A stretch of 64,000 nt of DNA from Alkaliphilus sp. B6464 (GTDB lineage Bacteria > Bacillota > Clostridia > Peptostreptococcales > Natronincolaceae), in NCBI RefSeq assembly GCF_018141165.1, contig NZ_CP058557.1, positions 3,286,001-3,350,000 of the forward strand. The letters are read 5' to 3'. Under the pieces are notes generated by a model. The model did no database searches. It was not told where the DNA came from and was given only the letters and a program-made list of their open reading frames with translations. How positions within the stretch are numbered: position 1 is the stretch's first letter; each line of letters begins with the position of its first letter. Position numbers and translations under genes: made by a program. Shown in pieces: positions 1 through 8,907 of the stretch.

Positions 1-1386
1 AAGGAATAAACTTCCTTTACCTACGATCATAGCTCTTTCAATTTCATTATTGCTGAAAGCTTCAATAGCATGACCAATATACGGAACACCTGACGGTATA
101 TGCCCTTGAGTAGGTGCCCATCCCGGCATACCATGATCATGTCCAAATGTAGCCACATCTTTTCTTTCAAGTTCATTTCTCTTAACTCCAAGAGCAGCTA
201 TCATCTTGTAGTTTGCCTCTGGAACGTCTCCTGCTCCAGCTGGTTTTGTAACATCTGGATTTTGCATCTCAACAGAATATTTATTAACATCTGTTATTTT
301 TAATCCACCCCTATCTAATGGTGCAGTAATTAATGATGTAATAACTGCCTGAGGTGAAGACCCAGTACCTACTGTATGTCTACCTACTAAATCTGTTCTA
401 AGAATAGGATTAATACCATCATTTTTACTTACCAGAGCAGCAAAGCCACCTAGAACATCTTCAAGTATAGGAATCTCTTTTTTTACATGATCCTTACCAT
501 TCATTCCAAGCTTTGCTGTTGCTCCTCCTGCTACAATAACAACATTCTCATAAACTCCAGATTGCACAAGAGCAGCTGCTTGAATTAAAGCATGAGTTGG
601 CGCAGCACAGAAACCTCTAGTGTCTGATCCAGTTGCATTAATAGCTCCAACCATTTCGGCTATAGCCTTAGCAAAGTTTCCTCCACCTCTTTGGTTCATA
701 TCTCCGCAAGCTTCTTCGGAGCATTCGATAACATAATCAATTGAAGCTGGATCTATATTGTTTTTATCTATAAGATGCATAAAGGCTAAGGCTCCTGAAG
801 CCTTTACAACCAAATTTTCAAAAATAACATGTGCATTCAAATTTACGTCTACCTCATGAGCTCTTTTAATACAACCTACTACTTCTTCGTTGTTATAAAG
901 AGGTTCAGCATGTTGCTCATTAATATATTTATTAATATCATCCATTTCATCCCCATCTTTTAACTTAGCAACCATTTGCTCAGTTATTAAAGGATGTTTG
1001 TTTAACTTTTCCTTAACCATACTTGTAAAAGATTTATTTAGTTTTACCAAATCAAATACATCGGATATTTTCATAAGAGCGATAAATTCATCTTGAGGCA
1101 TTATTTCGCCTAACTTACCTTCTCTCGTTGCCCCTTCTACTTGTTTGTTATACCAAGGAGTTTCATAGTTGTTTAATTCTTCAGGTTTCATAGATCCGAT
1201 ATAAACTTGGTTAGGAGGATAGCTTACAACCTCTTCAAAACTACGTAAATGCTTAGGGACTTGTTTTAAATATTCAGAATTTGGATTTACTGATTTTTCA
1301 ATCGTTTGTGTAGTACCATTGTGAAGAATCATGTCTGGTGTATGTACTAGAACATAACCAGCAGCCTTTGCTACAGCATATGACAT
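1..1386 (-). CDS. grdC: Glycine reductase complex component C, beta subunit (partial)
   Basis: Component C takes the carboxymethyl-selenocysteine intermediate from component A and releases acetyl phosphate, conserving energy in Stickland-type glycine reduction. 462 codons are visible, starting at ATG 1384-1386 behind GGAGGTG (protein begins MSYAVAKAAGYVLVHTPDM). The 3' end, perhaps about 50 codons, lies left of the window. The protein resembles FabH-like thiolase folds; a Cys-containing ECSEEACGDMNQRGGGNF segment and DTRGFCAAPTHAL are visible. It is the last gene in view of a canonical grd operon, 170 bases after grdB with a hairpin between. grdD is expected next but is outside the window. 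Identification rests on gene order and recognisable family sequence. Confidence 0.93.
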   Translation of the reverse strand, partial: MSYAVAKAAGYVLVHTPDMILHNGTTQTIEKSVNPNSEYLKQVPKHLRSFEEVVSYPPNQVYIGSMKPEELNNYETPWYNKQVEGATREGKLGEIMPQDEFIALMKISDVFDLVKLNKSFTSMVKEKLNKHPLITEQMVAKLKDGDEMDDINKYINEQHAEPLYNNEEVVGCIKRAHEVDVNLNAHVIFENLVVKASGALAFMHLIDKNNIDPASIDYVIECSEEACGDMNQRGGGNFAKAIAEMVGAINATGSDTRGFCAAPTHALIQAAALVQSGVYENVVIVAGGATAKLGMNGKDHVKKEIPILEDVLGGFAALVSKNDGINPILRTDLVGRHTVGTGSSPQAVITSLITAPLDRGGLKITDVNKYSVEMQNPDVTKPAGAGDVPEANYKMIAALGVKRNELERKDVATFGHDHGMPGWAPTQGHIPSGVPYIGHAIEAFSNNEIERAMIVGKGSLFL

Positions 1387-1493
1387 AATAGACACCTCCA
1401 AGGAATTTTTAAATCTATTATAGATATAGTAAATATATTTTTTTGTATTTATAAATAAATTTCATACAGCTTGACAATGCATCCAGTATATAT

Positions 1494-1529
1494 TTAAATA
1501 GATGGGTGAGCAAACACCCATCTATTTAA
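1494..1529 (-). other. Intercistronic hairpin between grdB and grdC
   Basis: A perfect 15-bp inverted repeat (1494-1508 with 1515-1529, 6-base loop; arms contain AGATGGGTG/CACCCATCT). No strong T-run follows on the minus strand, so it is more likely an mRNA processing, stabilising or partial-termination structure than a full terminator. It sits in the 170-base gap of an otherwise tightly packed operon. Confidence 0.7.
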
Positions 1530-1556
1530 TTTATATTTTATTTCTAATATAAAACC

Positions 1557-2864
1557 TTATTCAAATACTGTTTGTCCGTCTACTTCTGTTGTTAGAGCAT
1601 CAAGAGCTTTTTGCACAAGCTTTCTTCTTAATGCTTTTTCTTCATTAGGGTCTAGATTAGGGTTACCTAATGGGTGAGGAATAGCAATTGTAGGTACGAT
1701 TCTGTTAGCGCCAACAGTTAGTGATATTGGTACTACCGTACACATATGAACTACAGGTATTCCTGCTCTCTCAATTTCTTTTACCATTGTTGCACCGCAA
1801 CGTGTACAGGTGCCTCATGTTGAGGTGAGTATAACTGCACCTACACCATCAGCTAATAATTCTTTTGCAAATTCAGCAGCAAATTTCTTAGAGCTTGCAA
1901 CAGAAGTACCATTTCCAACTGTTGTATAGAAATATTTATGCAACTCTCCAATAATGCCCTCTTTTTCCATATCTCTTAAAACATCTACAGGGATTACTCT
2001 ATCTGGATCAATGTTAGCATATACTGGGTCATATCCACCATGAGCAGTTTCATGATCTGCCTCTGTTAAATCATTAAATCCAGAAATATCATATTTACCA
2101 TATTTAGAAGCACTTGAGGATTCAATTCTATCTGGGTTGCCTTTAGGTACAATACCACCAGAAGTTACTATTGCAATTTTCATATTACTTAGGTTCTTAA
2201 CAGCAGCATTTGGTTCAACTCTATCAAAGTCTGGCATTGGATATTCTGTTACAAATTCTTCGCCTTTTAACTTTTTAAGAAGCATATTAACCGCTCTTGT
2301 TGCACCTCTTTCTTCTGCAAAGTAATTTTTTCTAATACCTCTAGATATATATTTATCTTCCTCAGGTGATCCAATTTCTTCACCTTTTAATAATTTGAGA
2401 GCAAATGATGACATTGCAGGAACGGCTTTTCTCATAGCTGCGGCTGAATTTCCAGTTTCGATAATGTAAATACTCTTTTTAAACATATCAGCACCTGGAT
2501 TTTCAACATACATACCTGTTAAAACAGGAATTCCCAATTCATCATTTACCGCTTTTGAAATAGTTCCGCAAGCAACACCGTATCTACCAGCATTAAATGC
2601 AGGTCCAGCAATAAATAGATCTGGGTTGTATTTTTTTACCATTTCAATGATTTCAGTCTTAGCTTCTTCAAGATTTTCATTGAAATAAGAGTCACCGCAA
2701 ATAATAGTTGCTACAATTTCAGCTTCCTCTTTTATAGCTGCATTTAAAGCCATACCAGGACCTACTACTCCTTCTCTTAGCTCAGGCTTGATATCAGCTT
2801 TTTCTTCTCCACCGATTCCAGCGAAAAACTGATTTATATAATGAACAACTTTTTTCTTGCTCAT
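1557..2864 (-). CDS. grdB: Glycine reductase component B gamma subunit, selenoprotein GrdB
   Basis: Substrate-specific component B of glycine reductase. Its selenocysteine, with the pyruvoyl group on GrdE, activates glycine and passes the carboxymethyl group to GrdA. The frame has one in-frame TGA at 1815-1817 (residue 350) and then continues to TAA at 1557; total 435 residues with Sec. The context is ILTST-U-GTCTRCGATMVKE, giving the UxxC motif expected for GrdB, and family similarity runs unbroken across the TGA. The start is ATG 2864 behind GGGGGGAAAG. A short stem (1792-1813) lies directly after the TGA. It lies 48 bases after grdA. Annotation pipelines commonly split such genes into two pieces of about 349 and 76 residues. 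Confidence 0.96.
1792..1817 (-). promoter_or_regulatory. Selenocysteine TGA codon with candidate SECIS stem in grdB
   Basis: The TGA at 1815-1817 is followed on the coding strand by GGCACC...GGTGC. Positions 1809-1813 (GCACC) pair with 1792-1796 (GGTGC) around a 12-base loop. Bacterial SECIS elements sit immediately 3' of the recoded UGA and bind SelB, so position and form fit. The fold was judged by eye. Confidence 0.6.
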
Positions 2865-2912
2865 ACTTTCCCCCCTCTCTCATTTTTAACGGGAATTATT
2901 TATCAATACGAA

Positions 2913-3389
2913 TTAATCGTTATACTTAGAAAACTCACTTCTAATATTAGTCATTTCTTCAATGATAGAATCAACGTCAAGCACCATTTCCATCATGCCA
3001 ATTTGATCATCATAAACTTCTGCGTCCACTTCATCTTTAAATTGTGGCTCAACTACATGAAAAACTCTTAGTCCTAACTGGACTCCCGCTAATGAACCTG
3101 CAAAGGTTGGATCTCCTGCTGTAACAGTTTCTGCTGCTAATCCAGATGCTTCAGCTTCTGCCGCACCTAAAAGTACTACAACATTATCTGCTCCATATTT
3201 TTCAGTTAGATCCTTTACTCTTTGTTGATTTTCAAGGTCCATAGCACCCGCAGCGGTTCAGACAAAACATTCTGTAGCTGAAAATACTACTTCTGCCCCA
3301 GTACCCTTTAGGCATTCTTCAATAGCTGGACCTGGAATTCCATCTCTATCGCCAATAATGATGATTTTTTTTCCATCAAATCTTGCCAT
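2913..3389 (-). CDS. grdA: Glycine/sarcosine/betaine reductase component A, selenoprotein GrdA
   Basis: Small selenoprotein carrier shared by glycine, sarcosine and betaine reductases. Its Sec accepts the carboxymethyl group from component B, delivers it to component C, and is re-reduced by thioredoxin. The frame starts at ATG 3387-3389 ([17 protein letters not shown], after GAGAGG) and reads through TGA 3258-3260 at residue 44, in the hallmark context [16 protein letters not shown], to a stop at 2913; 158 residues. Sec at position 44 and the Cys-x-x-Sec spacing match the known family. Starting at the first ATG after the TGA gives only 109 residues and loses the redox centre. Lies between grdE and grdB. 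Confidence 0.97.
3258..3260 (-). other. Selenocysteine codon (TGA) of grdA
   Basis: An in-frame TGA at codon 44 inside CFV-U-TAAGAM. The upstream part from ATG 3389 and the downstream part share one reading frame, and family-typical sequence continues through it, so it is recoded rather than a nonsense mutation. Confidence 0.95.
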
Positions 3390-3470
3390 ACAGCTTCATC
3401 CTCTCTATAATTATTATTTGATTTTTAAATTTTTCGAATTTTTAAATTATCAATATCATATAATTAGTTA

Positions 3471-4757
3471 CTAGAAACCTTTAGATGATAATTTAACAAA
3501 TCCTGTTTCGTTAGTAGCACCTGTTATTGCTTGTATTTCTACTTCGATGCTTCCATCTTCTCTTAAACTACCAGAGAAACCTCCTGCAATTTTATCAATG
3601 TAATCTGTTGTTCCTATAATCTTTTTCATTGGAGGTAGCACAATAACCTCATTAGCATTACCATTAGTTACAACAGCATTAGCTTTCGGATCTGCATCCG
3701 CTAAAGATTGGGAAGCGCCATCTCTACCAGCATATTCGTCAGTAACAATAACTGTTTTAATGCCTTCATTTTCAATCTTTTTACAGTTCATAATAAGGTC
3801 TGTATCAGGGTTACCAAAACCTTCTTGAGATACAATAACACCATCTAACCCTAAGAACTTAGCTAATTTAGCAGTCCAATTTGAAGATCTCTCTTTATCT
3901 GCAAGGTAAACATTTTCGTTTGTAATAATTACTCCAACAAAGTTTATTTCTTTACCATGCTTTTCATATAGGTCTTCTATAATTCCATTGTTTAAATGGA
4001 CATAAGTTGGATTTTTATCGCAAGCAGAAACGCAGTTACCACTTACAATAGCACCATCCATTATTTCTGTTGGATAAAGAATGGTAGGTACTATTTTCTT
4101 AGCATCTACTCCATATACATATGTATCATGAAGTAAACCTTGAGTTTGAAGCATATAAACATATCCTACCTTTGGTAATTCAGGATACTTATTAGCTGAT
4201 TCAAAGATAGGTTCTGTTTCATAAACCTTTACTTCATCAGGCTCTACATTTCTCGCAGCTTCACCTAAATACATAGCGGCTTTAAAACCTATCATTCTTA
4301 CAGCAGCCTCATGATCATATTGCTTTAAGCCATCAACTGGTTCTGCAACAACAACTATGTTGTGTAGTTGGGAAAATGGTGTATACTCTGCCCCAGGACC
4401 AGTCATATCGATGATACCTTCTTGAAAACCAACGATTTTACCTGCTGTTACTACTGCCACATTTTTTAAAGCATGTGTGCGGCCACTACCTACAGTATCA
4501 ACCTTACTTATTACCCCTGGAAAAATCCCTCCAGGACCTTCAACCTTAACTCTAGGTTCAATAACGTCCTTAACTGGAGTAATTCTAACCTCTTCTCCTG
4601 GATGAGCGAATTCGATGTCGATGCTTTTAATATGTTCATCTCCACCAATTTCTTTAAGCATTTCATCCTTATTGACATAAAGTACGCCGTTTTCTACTTT
4701 AGTAGTATCCCCGAACTTTACATCATTAATGAAAATTTTTCCTAATTCTAAGCGCAC
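3471..4757 (-). CDS. grdE: Glycine reductase component B proprotein GrdE (pyruvoyl enzyme)
   Basis: Precursor of the alpha and beta subunits of component B. In the characterised family it is cleaved before an internal cysteine that becomes a pyruvoyl group, which binds the amino group of glycine as a Schiff base. I choose GTG 4755-4757 (MRLELGKIFIND) because GGAGG is 8 bases upstream. An earlier GTG at 4766 directly abuts the GGAGG and cannot be used well. With this start the protein has 428 residues and the cleavage-site cysteine in SGNCVSACDKNPTYVH is residue 242, the position I recall for the Clostridium sticklandii enzyme. It lies between trxA and grdA. Confidence 0.94.
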   Translation of the reverse strand: MRLELGKIFINDVKFGDTTKVENGVLYVNKDEMLKEIGGDEHIKSIDIEFAHPGEEVRITPVKDVIEPRVKVEGPGGIFPGVISKVDTVGSGRTHALKNVAVVTAGKIVGFQEGIIDMTGPGAEYTPFSQLHNIVVVAEPVDGLKQYDHEAAVRMIGFKAAMYLGEAARNVEPDEVKVYETEPIFESANKYPELPKVGYVYMLQTQGLLHDTYVYGVDAKKIVPTILYPTEIMDGAIVSGNCVSACDKNPTYVHLNNGIIEDLYEKHGKEINFVGVIITNENVYLADKERSSNWTAKLAKFLGLDGVIVSQEGFGNPDTDLIMNCKKIENEGIKTVIVTDEYAGRDGASQSLADADPKANAVVTNGNANEVIVLPPMKKIIGTTDYIDKIAGGFSGSLREDGSIEVEIQAITGATNETGFVKLSSKGF

Positions 4758-4783
4758 AAGCTTCACCTCCCTTTATTTCTAAG

Positions 4784-4825
4784 GGCCTATAATTGAATAC
4801 TTTCAATTCGTTCCCATTATAGGCC
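4784..4825 (-). other. Intercistronic hairpin between trxA and grdE
   Basis: An inverted repeat GGCCTATAAT / ATTATAGGCC (about 4784-4793 with 4816-4825) with a possible inner ATTGAA/TTCAAT stem. It has no T-run on the minus strand. Like the hairpin after grdB it separates functional blocks of the operon. Confidence 0.65.
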
Positions 4826-4832
4826 AGTTTAG

Positions 4833-5150
4833 TTATAAGTATTTTTTAATCATTGATTCAATATTTGTTCTTGTTGCATCATCCTTAGTTAATTCATCTA
4901 CCTTTGCACCATTGTTATAGATAGCAATAGTAGGTAAACCTAATACCTTTTCCTTAATGGCTAGCCTTCTTGCCTGAGTAGTGTTTAGTTTAGTGAATTT
5001 AATTTTATCACCATATTGCTCTTTTAACTCCATAATATCAGGCATTAATGCTTTACACGGCTCACAGCCATCGCTCCAATAATCTACTAATACATACCCT
5101 TCAGCCTGAAGTACTTCACTTTCAAAAGTGTCTTTATCAACAGATATCAT
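4833..5150 (-). CDS. trxA: Thioredoxin of the glycine reductase operon
   Basis: A 105-residue cytoplasmic thioredoxin that recycles the oxidised selenoprotein A. The active site is CEPC (Cys29/Cys32, in [13 protein letters not shown]) instead of the common WCGPC, a variant I know from grd-linked thioredoxins of amino-acid-fermenting Clostridia. The cis-Pro loop is visible as GLPTIAIY. It starts at ATG 5150 after AAGGAGGTGAAGG, 34 bases behind trxB, and precedes grdE. Its position in the operon makes it the likely dedicated donor for glycine reductase. Confidence 0.94.
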   Translation of the reverse strand: MISVDKDTFESEVLQAEGYVLVDYWSDGCEPCKALMPDIMELKEQYGDKIKFTKLNTTQARRLAIKEKVLGLPTIAIYNNGAKVDELTKDDATRTNIESMIKKYL

Positions 5151-5184
5151 TTTCCTTCACCTCCTTAAAGTTGTATTAAACTTG

Positions 5185-6129
5185 CTATTCTAGTTCATTT
5201 TCTATATATTTTTCAGCTTGAATTGCTGCAATAGCTCCATCAGCAGCTGCTGTAATAACCTGTCTTAATGATTTTACCCTACAATCTCCTGCTGCAAACA
5301 CACCTGGAACATTCGTTTTCATATTATCATCAGTTATTATATATCCAGCTTCATCCACATTTACAATACCTTTAAATATTTCGGTTGCAGGAATATAACC
5401 AACAAATACAAATATACCAAAAGTTCCATCATCTTCGTTAGCTGTATACTCTGTAGTTTCACCAGTTTTTAAATTTTTAAATACTACACTCTCAACTATT
5501 CCATCGCCTTTAATTTCCGTTACAGTACTGTCCCATATAAAGTCAATTTTAGAATTGTTGAAAGCTTTATCTTGAATAGACTTAGCAGCTCTAAGCTCAT
5601 CTCTTCTATGTACTATAGTTACTTTTCTAGCAAATTTAGTTAAGAAAATAGCTTCTTCAACGGCAGAGTCCCCTCCACCAATAACAAACACCTCTAGGTC
5701 TGTAAAAAAATCTGCATCACAAGTAGCACAGTAGGATACACCTTTACCAGTTAATTCTCTTTCTCCTGGCGCACCTATTGGCCTTGGGTTAGCTCCTGAG
5801 GCTATAATTATAGATTTAGCTTTATAAGTTGCTTTTTCTCCTACTAAAACCTTTATTGACTCATCTACTTTTATTTCTTTTATTGTATCTTTTTCAAACT
5901 TTGCTCCAAACTCGTTACATTGCTCTACCATCCTATCTATTAATATTGGTCCTGTAGCATTTTGCATAGATCCTGGGTAGTTTGCAACTTCTTCTGTACT
6001 TACAATTTGCCCACCTGCTTTTTCTTTTTCCAAAATTAATGTTGACATTTTACCTCTAGCTGCATAAAGTCCAGCTGATAATCCAGCAGGTCCTCCACCT
6101 ATTATAATTACATCATAAATGTTTTCCAT
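5185..6129 (-). CDS. trxB: Thioredoxin reductase (NADPH)
   Basis: Flavoprotein passing electrons from NADPH to the neighbouring thioredoxin and on to glycine reductase. The FAD-binding GGGPAG motif lies near residues 11-16, the redox pair CATC at residues 134-137 and the NADPH Rossmann motif GGGDSA near 151-156; the C-terminal FAGDCR FAD motif is also present. I choose ATG 6127-6129 (MENIYDVIII): AAGGAG lies 8 bases upstream, while the in-frame GTG at 6138 directly abuts that RBS. This gives 314 residues, normal for the low-molecular-weight class. Second gene of the grd operon. Confidence 0.95.
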   Translation of the reverse strand: MENIYDVIIIGGGPAGLSAGLYAARGKMSTLILEKEKAGGQIVSTEEVANYPGSMQNATGPILIDRMVEQCNEFGAKFEKDTIKEIKVDESIKVLVGEKATYKAKSIIIASGANPRPIGAPGERELTGKGVSYCATCDADFFTDLEVFVIGGGDSAVEEAIFLTKFARKVTIVHRRDELRAAKSIQDKAFNNSKIDFIWDSTVTEIKGDGIVESVVFKNLKTGETTEYTANEDDGTFGIFVFVGYIPATEIFKGIVNVDEAGYIITDDNMKTNVPGVFAAGDCRVKSLRQVITAAADGAIAAIQAEKYIENELE

Positions 6130-6230
6130 ATGTTTCACTCCTTTAATTTCATATTTTATTAGTTTTTATGCTTAATTAAAAATAACACTTTAAATTAATG
6201 GAATTTGAGGCTAAAATATTGGCTAGAATT

Positions 6231-6617
6231 CTAATTAAATTGCCTCATACTTTCAATTGCACTATCCAATAGTGTGCGATCAATTTCCATAAAATCTTTT
6301 AATATCTCATTATCCCACTTCTTAGGAGTACTTATTCTAATAAATTTTTGAGCGGTACTAATGCTATCTTCTATAATCATTAAGGAATCAATATGTAAAT
6401 CTTCTTTTTCACAGGATATGGCCAGACTTTTGTAAGGCGTTTCGTTAGGTTTAACACTACCTGACAAAGGGTGAGTTAACAGTCTGTGTCCTTCGTGTAT
6501 TTTATTCCTTGCTAGGAATAAAACGTCTAAGTAATTTCCATCAACAAATTCTATATTATAATCGTTGTTATATTTTTGTCTAACTTCCGTATTATTTGTA
6601 ATAATTATTGCCTTCAC
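6231..6617 (-). CDS. grdX: GrdX family protein
   Basis: A 128-residue protein that regularly begins grd operons; its biochemical role is not established. No membrane segment or catalytic signature is visible. It starts at GTG 6615-6617 with GGAGG 9 bases upstream. It is the first gene after the glycine riboswitch and its terminator, so it and everything downstream to grdC should share riboswitch control. Family assignment is by sequence character (MKAIIITNNTEVRQKY..., HRLLTHPLSGSVKPNETPYKS) and by position. Confidence 0.88.
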   Translation of the reverse strand: MKAIIITNNTEVRQKYNNDYNIEFVDGNYLDVLFLARNKIHEGHRLLTHPLSGSVKPNETPYKSLAISCEKEDLHIDSLMIIEDSISTAQKFIRISTPKKWDNEILKDFMEIDRTLLDSAIESMRQFN

Positions 6618-6678
6618 CCAACTTTACCTCCGTAAATTTACTCTTTGAGTTATTCCCATAAAATTACTTAATTATACA

Positions 6679-6725
6679 AAAACAGAGCAACTAATACAAC
6701 GCCTTGTTGTCATAGTTGCTCTGTT
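6679..6725 (-). terminator. Riboswitch-controlled intrinsic terminator before grdX
   Basis: On the minus strand, AACAGAGCAACTA and TAGTTGCTCTGTT form a long stem (6713-6725 with 6681-6693) followed by a T-run. The CAGAG of the 5' arm is also the expected 3' strand of the second glycine aptamer's closing helix, so aptamer folding and terminator folding exclude each other. This predicts an ON switch with glycine. Confidence 0.85.
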
Positions 6726-6912
6726 CATTAACCTGAGAGTTTCTTTCTTAAACTGCAGAAATTGCCCCATCGGTGCTAAATTACGCTTTTCAGAGTACCG
6801 TCCAAATACGGTCCTTTTGCCTGAGATATTCACTAAAAAATGGCGAACCTTTTAGCTTCTTCCTTCGGCGTTTAACATTTAAAATGTTAAATCTCTCCCG
6901 CATTTTTCTTCC
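6721..6912 (-). ncRNA. Tandem glycine riboswitch
   Basis: Read on the minus strand, two glycine aptamers follow each other. The first has GGGAGAGA, CGCCGAAGGAAGAAGC and ATCTCAGGCAAAAGGACCG. The second has GCACCGATGGGGCAA and ACTCTCAGG. These are the conserved blocks of the gcvT-type glycine riboswitch. It ends in a terminator and precedes grdX, so intracellular glycine probably turns on the glycine-degrading operon. The exact outer boundaries are approximate. Confidence 0.92.
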
Positions 6913-6970
6913 AGTTACAATATTAAATTATTAGTATGCTAAATTTTTCTAAATATCTATCTTCAATCAC

Positions 6971-6999
6971 ATTATAATATATATAATAGGCAGTAGCAA
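6971..6999 (-). promoter_or_regulatory. Promoter of the grd operon
   Basis: On the minus strand, a -35 TTGCTA (6994-6999) and a perfect -10 TATAAT (6971-6976) are separated by exactly 17 bases. Transcription would start near 6964, about 50 bases before the glycine riboswitch, as expected for the operon leader. Confidence 0.75.
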
Positions 7000-7250
7000 C
7001 TACTTTTATTAAATTTTTACCCATGTTTTATTGGCATTACATAAGAATGTTGGAATTGTCAAATTTATAACAAATTAAAATTTCTTAATAATTCATTTTG
7101 ACTTTTCAGCATTTTACAACTTTTCGCTAACTTTAATAATAACACATAGGTTAATCTATTTTTCTTATATCCAAAATGCATTTAACTAAACACCATTATT
7201 ATTTAAAAACCAGATCCAATTAAATCTAATTTTATGTACTTATATTTTAA

Positions 7251-8096
7251 CTACTCAACAATGTAAAAAATAGCTAATGTACCTGGCCCAGCATGAGTTC
7301 CTATTGTACAGCCTATTTCAGTAACAATCACTTCTTTTGGATTAAGCTCATTGAGTACTTGTTCTTTTAGTACAGCTATAGCTTCTGGACAGATTGCATG
7401 AGAAATACCAACTACTTTATTCTCAAAGTTGTTTCCGCGCTGCTTTGCAAGTTCTATCATTTTACCTACTACCTTTTTACTTCCTCTTACTTTATCCAAA
7501 GGCTCAACTAATCCTTCTGCAACTGTTAAAATTGGCTTAATATTTAACATAGTAGCTATTGTAGCTTTCATTGGATTCAAACGGCCGCCTTTTTTTAAGT
7601 ACTCTAACGTATCTACAGTAAAAATATGGTCTACCTTTAATTTTATTTCATTTAGCCTATCCATTATCTCCTTTAAGCTCTTTCCATCTTTCGCCATCTC
7701 TGCAGCCTCATATACAAACATTCCACCACCAAAGGATAACCCCATAGTATCAAAAACCTGAATTTTATCACTTTCCAATGAGTTTTTGGCTATTATTGCT
7801 GATTGATGTGTACCACTTGCCCTTGAAGAGCCATTTATACATAGAACTTCTTTGCCCTCGCCTAAGACTTTTTCAAATATCTGCATAAAAGTATTTGGAC
7901 TTATTTGAGAAGTTTTTGGCAGTTCTTCTGATTGTGAAAGTTTTTCATAAAATTGTGCGTTTGTTAAGTCAACGCCATCCCTATATTCTTTATCACCAAA
8001 AATAATAGTTAAAGGCATTACTATAATATTATGTTTTTCTACAATATCTTTAGGGACATCAATCATACTATCTGTAATAATTTGAATCTTACTCAT
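7251..8096 (-). CDS. DegV family fatty-acid-binding protein
   Basis: A 281-residue cytoplasmic protein of the DegV/FakB family. Characterised members bind fatty acids for phosphorylation by the FakA kinase; no FakA is in this window. Visible: N-terminal TDSMIDVPKDI, the SQISPNTF segment, INGSSRASGTHQSA and the C-terminal EIGCTIGTHAGPGTLAIFY, all typical of DegV. It starts at ATG 8096 behind GGAGGAG. It appears to be a single-gene unit between the grd promoter region and trmL. The specific ligand cannot be read from the sequence. Confidence 0.9.
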   Translation of the reverse strand: MSKIQIITDSMIDVPKDIVEKHNIIVMPLTIIFGDKEYRDGVDLTNAQFYEKLSQSEELPKTSQISPNTFMQIFEKVLGEGKEVLCINGSSRASGTHQSAIIAKNSLESDKIQVFDTMGLSFGGGMFVYEAAEMAKDGKSLKEIMDRLNEIKLKVDHIFTVDTLEYLKKGGRLNPMKATIATMLNIKPILTVAEGLVEPLDKVRGSKKVVGKMIELAKQRGNNFENKVVGISHAICPEAIAVLKEQVLNELNPKEVIVTEIGCTIGTHAGPGTLAIFYIVE

Positions 8097-8324
8097 TTTA
8101 TCTCCTCCATTATTCTACTTAACTTATCTATTAATTAATTATTAATTGACTGTTTATTTAATTCCATTCTATACTTTATTTAATCGATTTACAATATTTT
8201 CTATGTTAAAAGCAAAAGCGACACTACACTATCTAACATACACATGTTGCACTTAAATTCTAAAATCTAACTAGAAATTTCACCTACTTAAAATACTTAT
8301 AGTTCTAACTTTCTTATATAGAAT

Positions 8325-8354
8325 AAAAATAGAGTAGCCATAGCTACCCTATCT
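8325..8354 (-). terminator. Terminator of trmL
   Basis: On the minus strand a hairpin ATAGGGTAGC-TAT-GGCTACTCTAT is followed by TTTTTATTC. It overlaps the last codons and stop of trmL. Confidence 0.75.
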
Positions 8355-8819
8355 CATATTCGGATAATTATATTGTCGTAACACTTCATATACCACAATA
8401 GAAACAGAATTAGATAAATTTAATGACCTTGCTCTTTCTAAATCTACCATAGGAATTCTTATGCAGGTTTCCTTGTTGTTATTTAATATATCTTTTGGAA
8501 TACCAGCAGTTTCTTTGCCAAACATTATATAACAATCTTCCTTTGGGTATTCCATATCACTATGGGATTTTTCTGCTTTAGTTGTTGCATAGTATATTTT
8601 AGCATTAGAGTTCTTCTCTAAAAATTCTTCATAGCTATTATAATACCTTAAGTCTAATATTTCCCAATAGTCAAGTCCCGCACGCTTTACATGCTTTTCA
8701 TCTATAGAAAACCCTAATGGACCTATTAAGTGAAGTACACTTCCTGTTGCAGCACAGGTTCTAGCAATATTTCCTGTATTTTGTGGAATTTCTGGTTCTA
8801 ATAATACTACATGTAGCAA
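8349..8819 (-). CDS. trmL: tRNA (cytidine/uridine(34)-2'-O)-methyltransferase TrmL
   Basis: SPOUT-class methyltransferase that 2'-O-methylates the wobble nucleotide of tRNA-Leu isoacceptors. At 156 residues it has the usual family length, and the trefoil-knot motifs are clear: N-terminal LEPEIPQNTGNIARTCAATG, middle MFGKETAGIP, and C-terminal IPMVDLERARSLNLSNSVSIVVYE. The start is TTG 8817-8819 behind AGGGGGAG; no in-frame ATG gives a full N-terminus. Monocistronic with its own terminator. Confidence 0.94.
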   Translation of the reverse strand: MLHVVLLEPEIPQNTGNIARTCAATGSVLHLIGPLGFSIDEKHVKRAGLDYWEILDLRYYNSYEEFLEKNSNAKIYYATTKAEKSHSDMEYPKEDCYIMFGKETAGIPKDILNNNKETCIRIPMVDLERARSLNLSNSVSIVVYEVLRQYNYPNMR

Positions 8820-8907
8820 TTTTTCTCCCCCTAACTATCATATGTTAAAAGTATACCACTGAATTATAACACAAAATCAAGGCTCAATTGTAATAAATTT
8901 TAATTGT

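Noticed and set aside
1815-3260. Frameshift or nonsense mutations in grdA and grdB
   Set aside because: Both interruptions are TGA, in the exact selenocysteine context of the family, and coding continues in the same frame.
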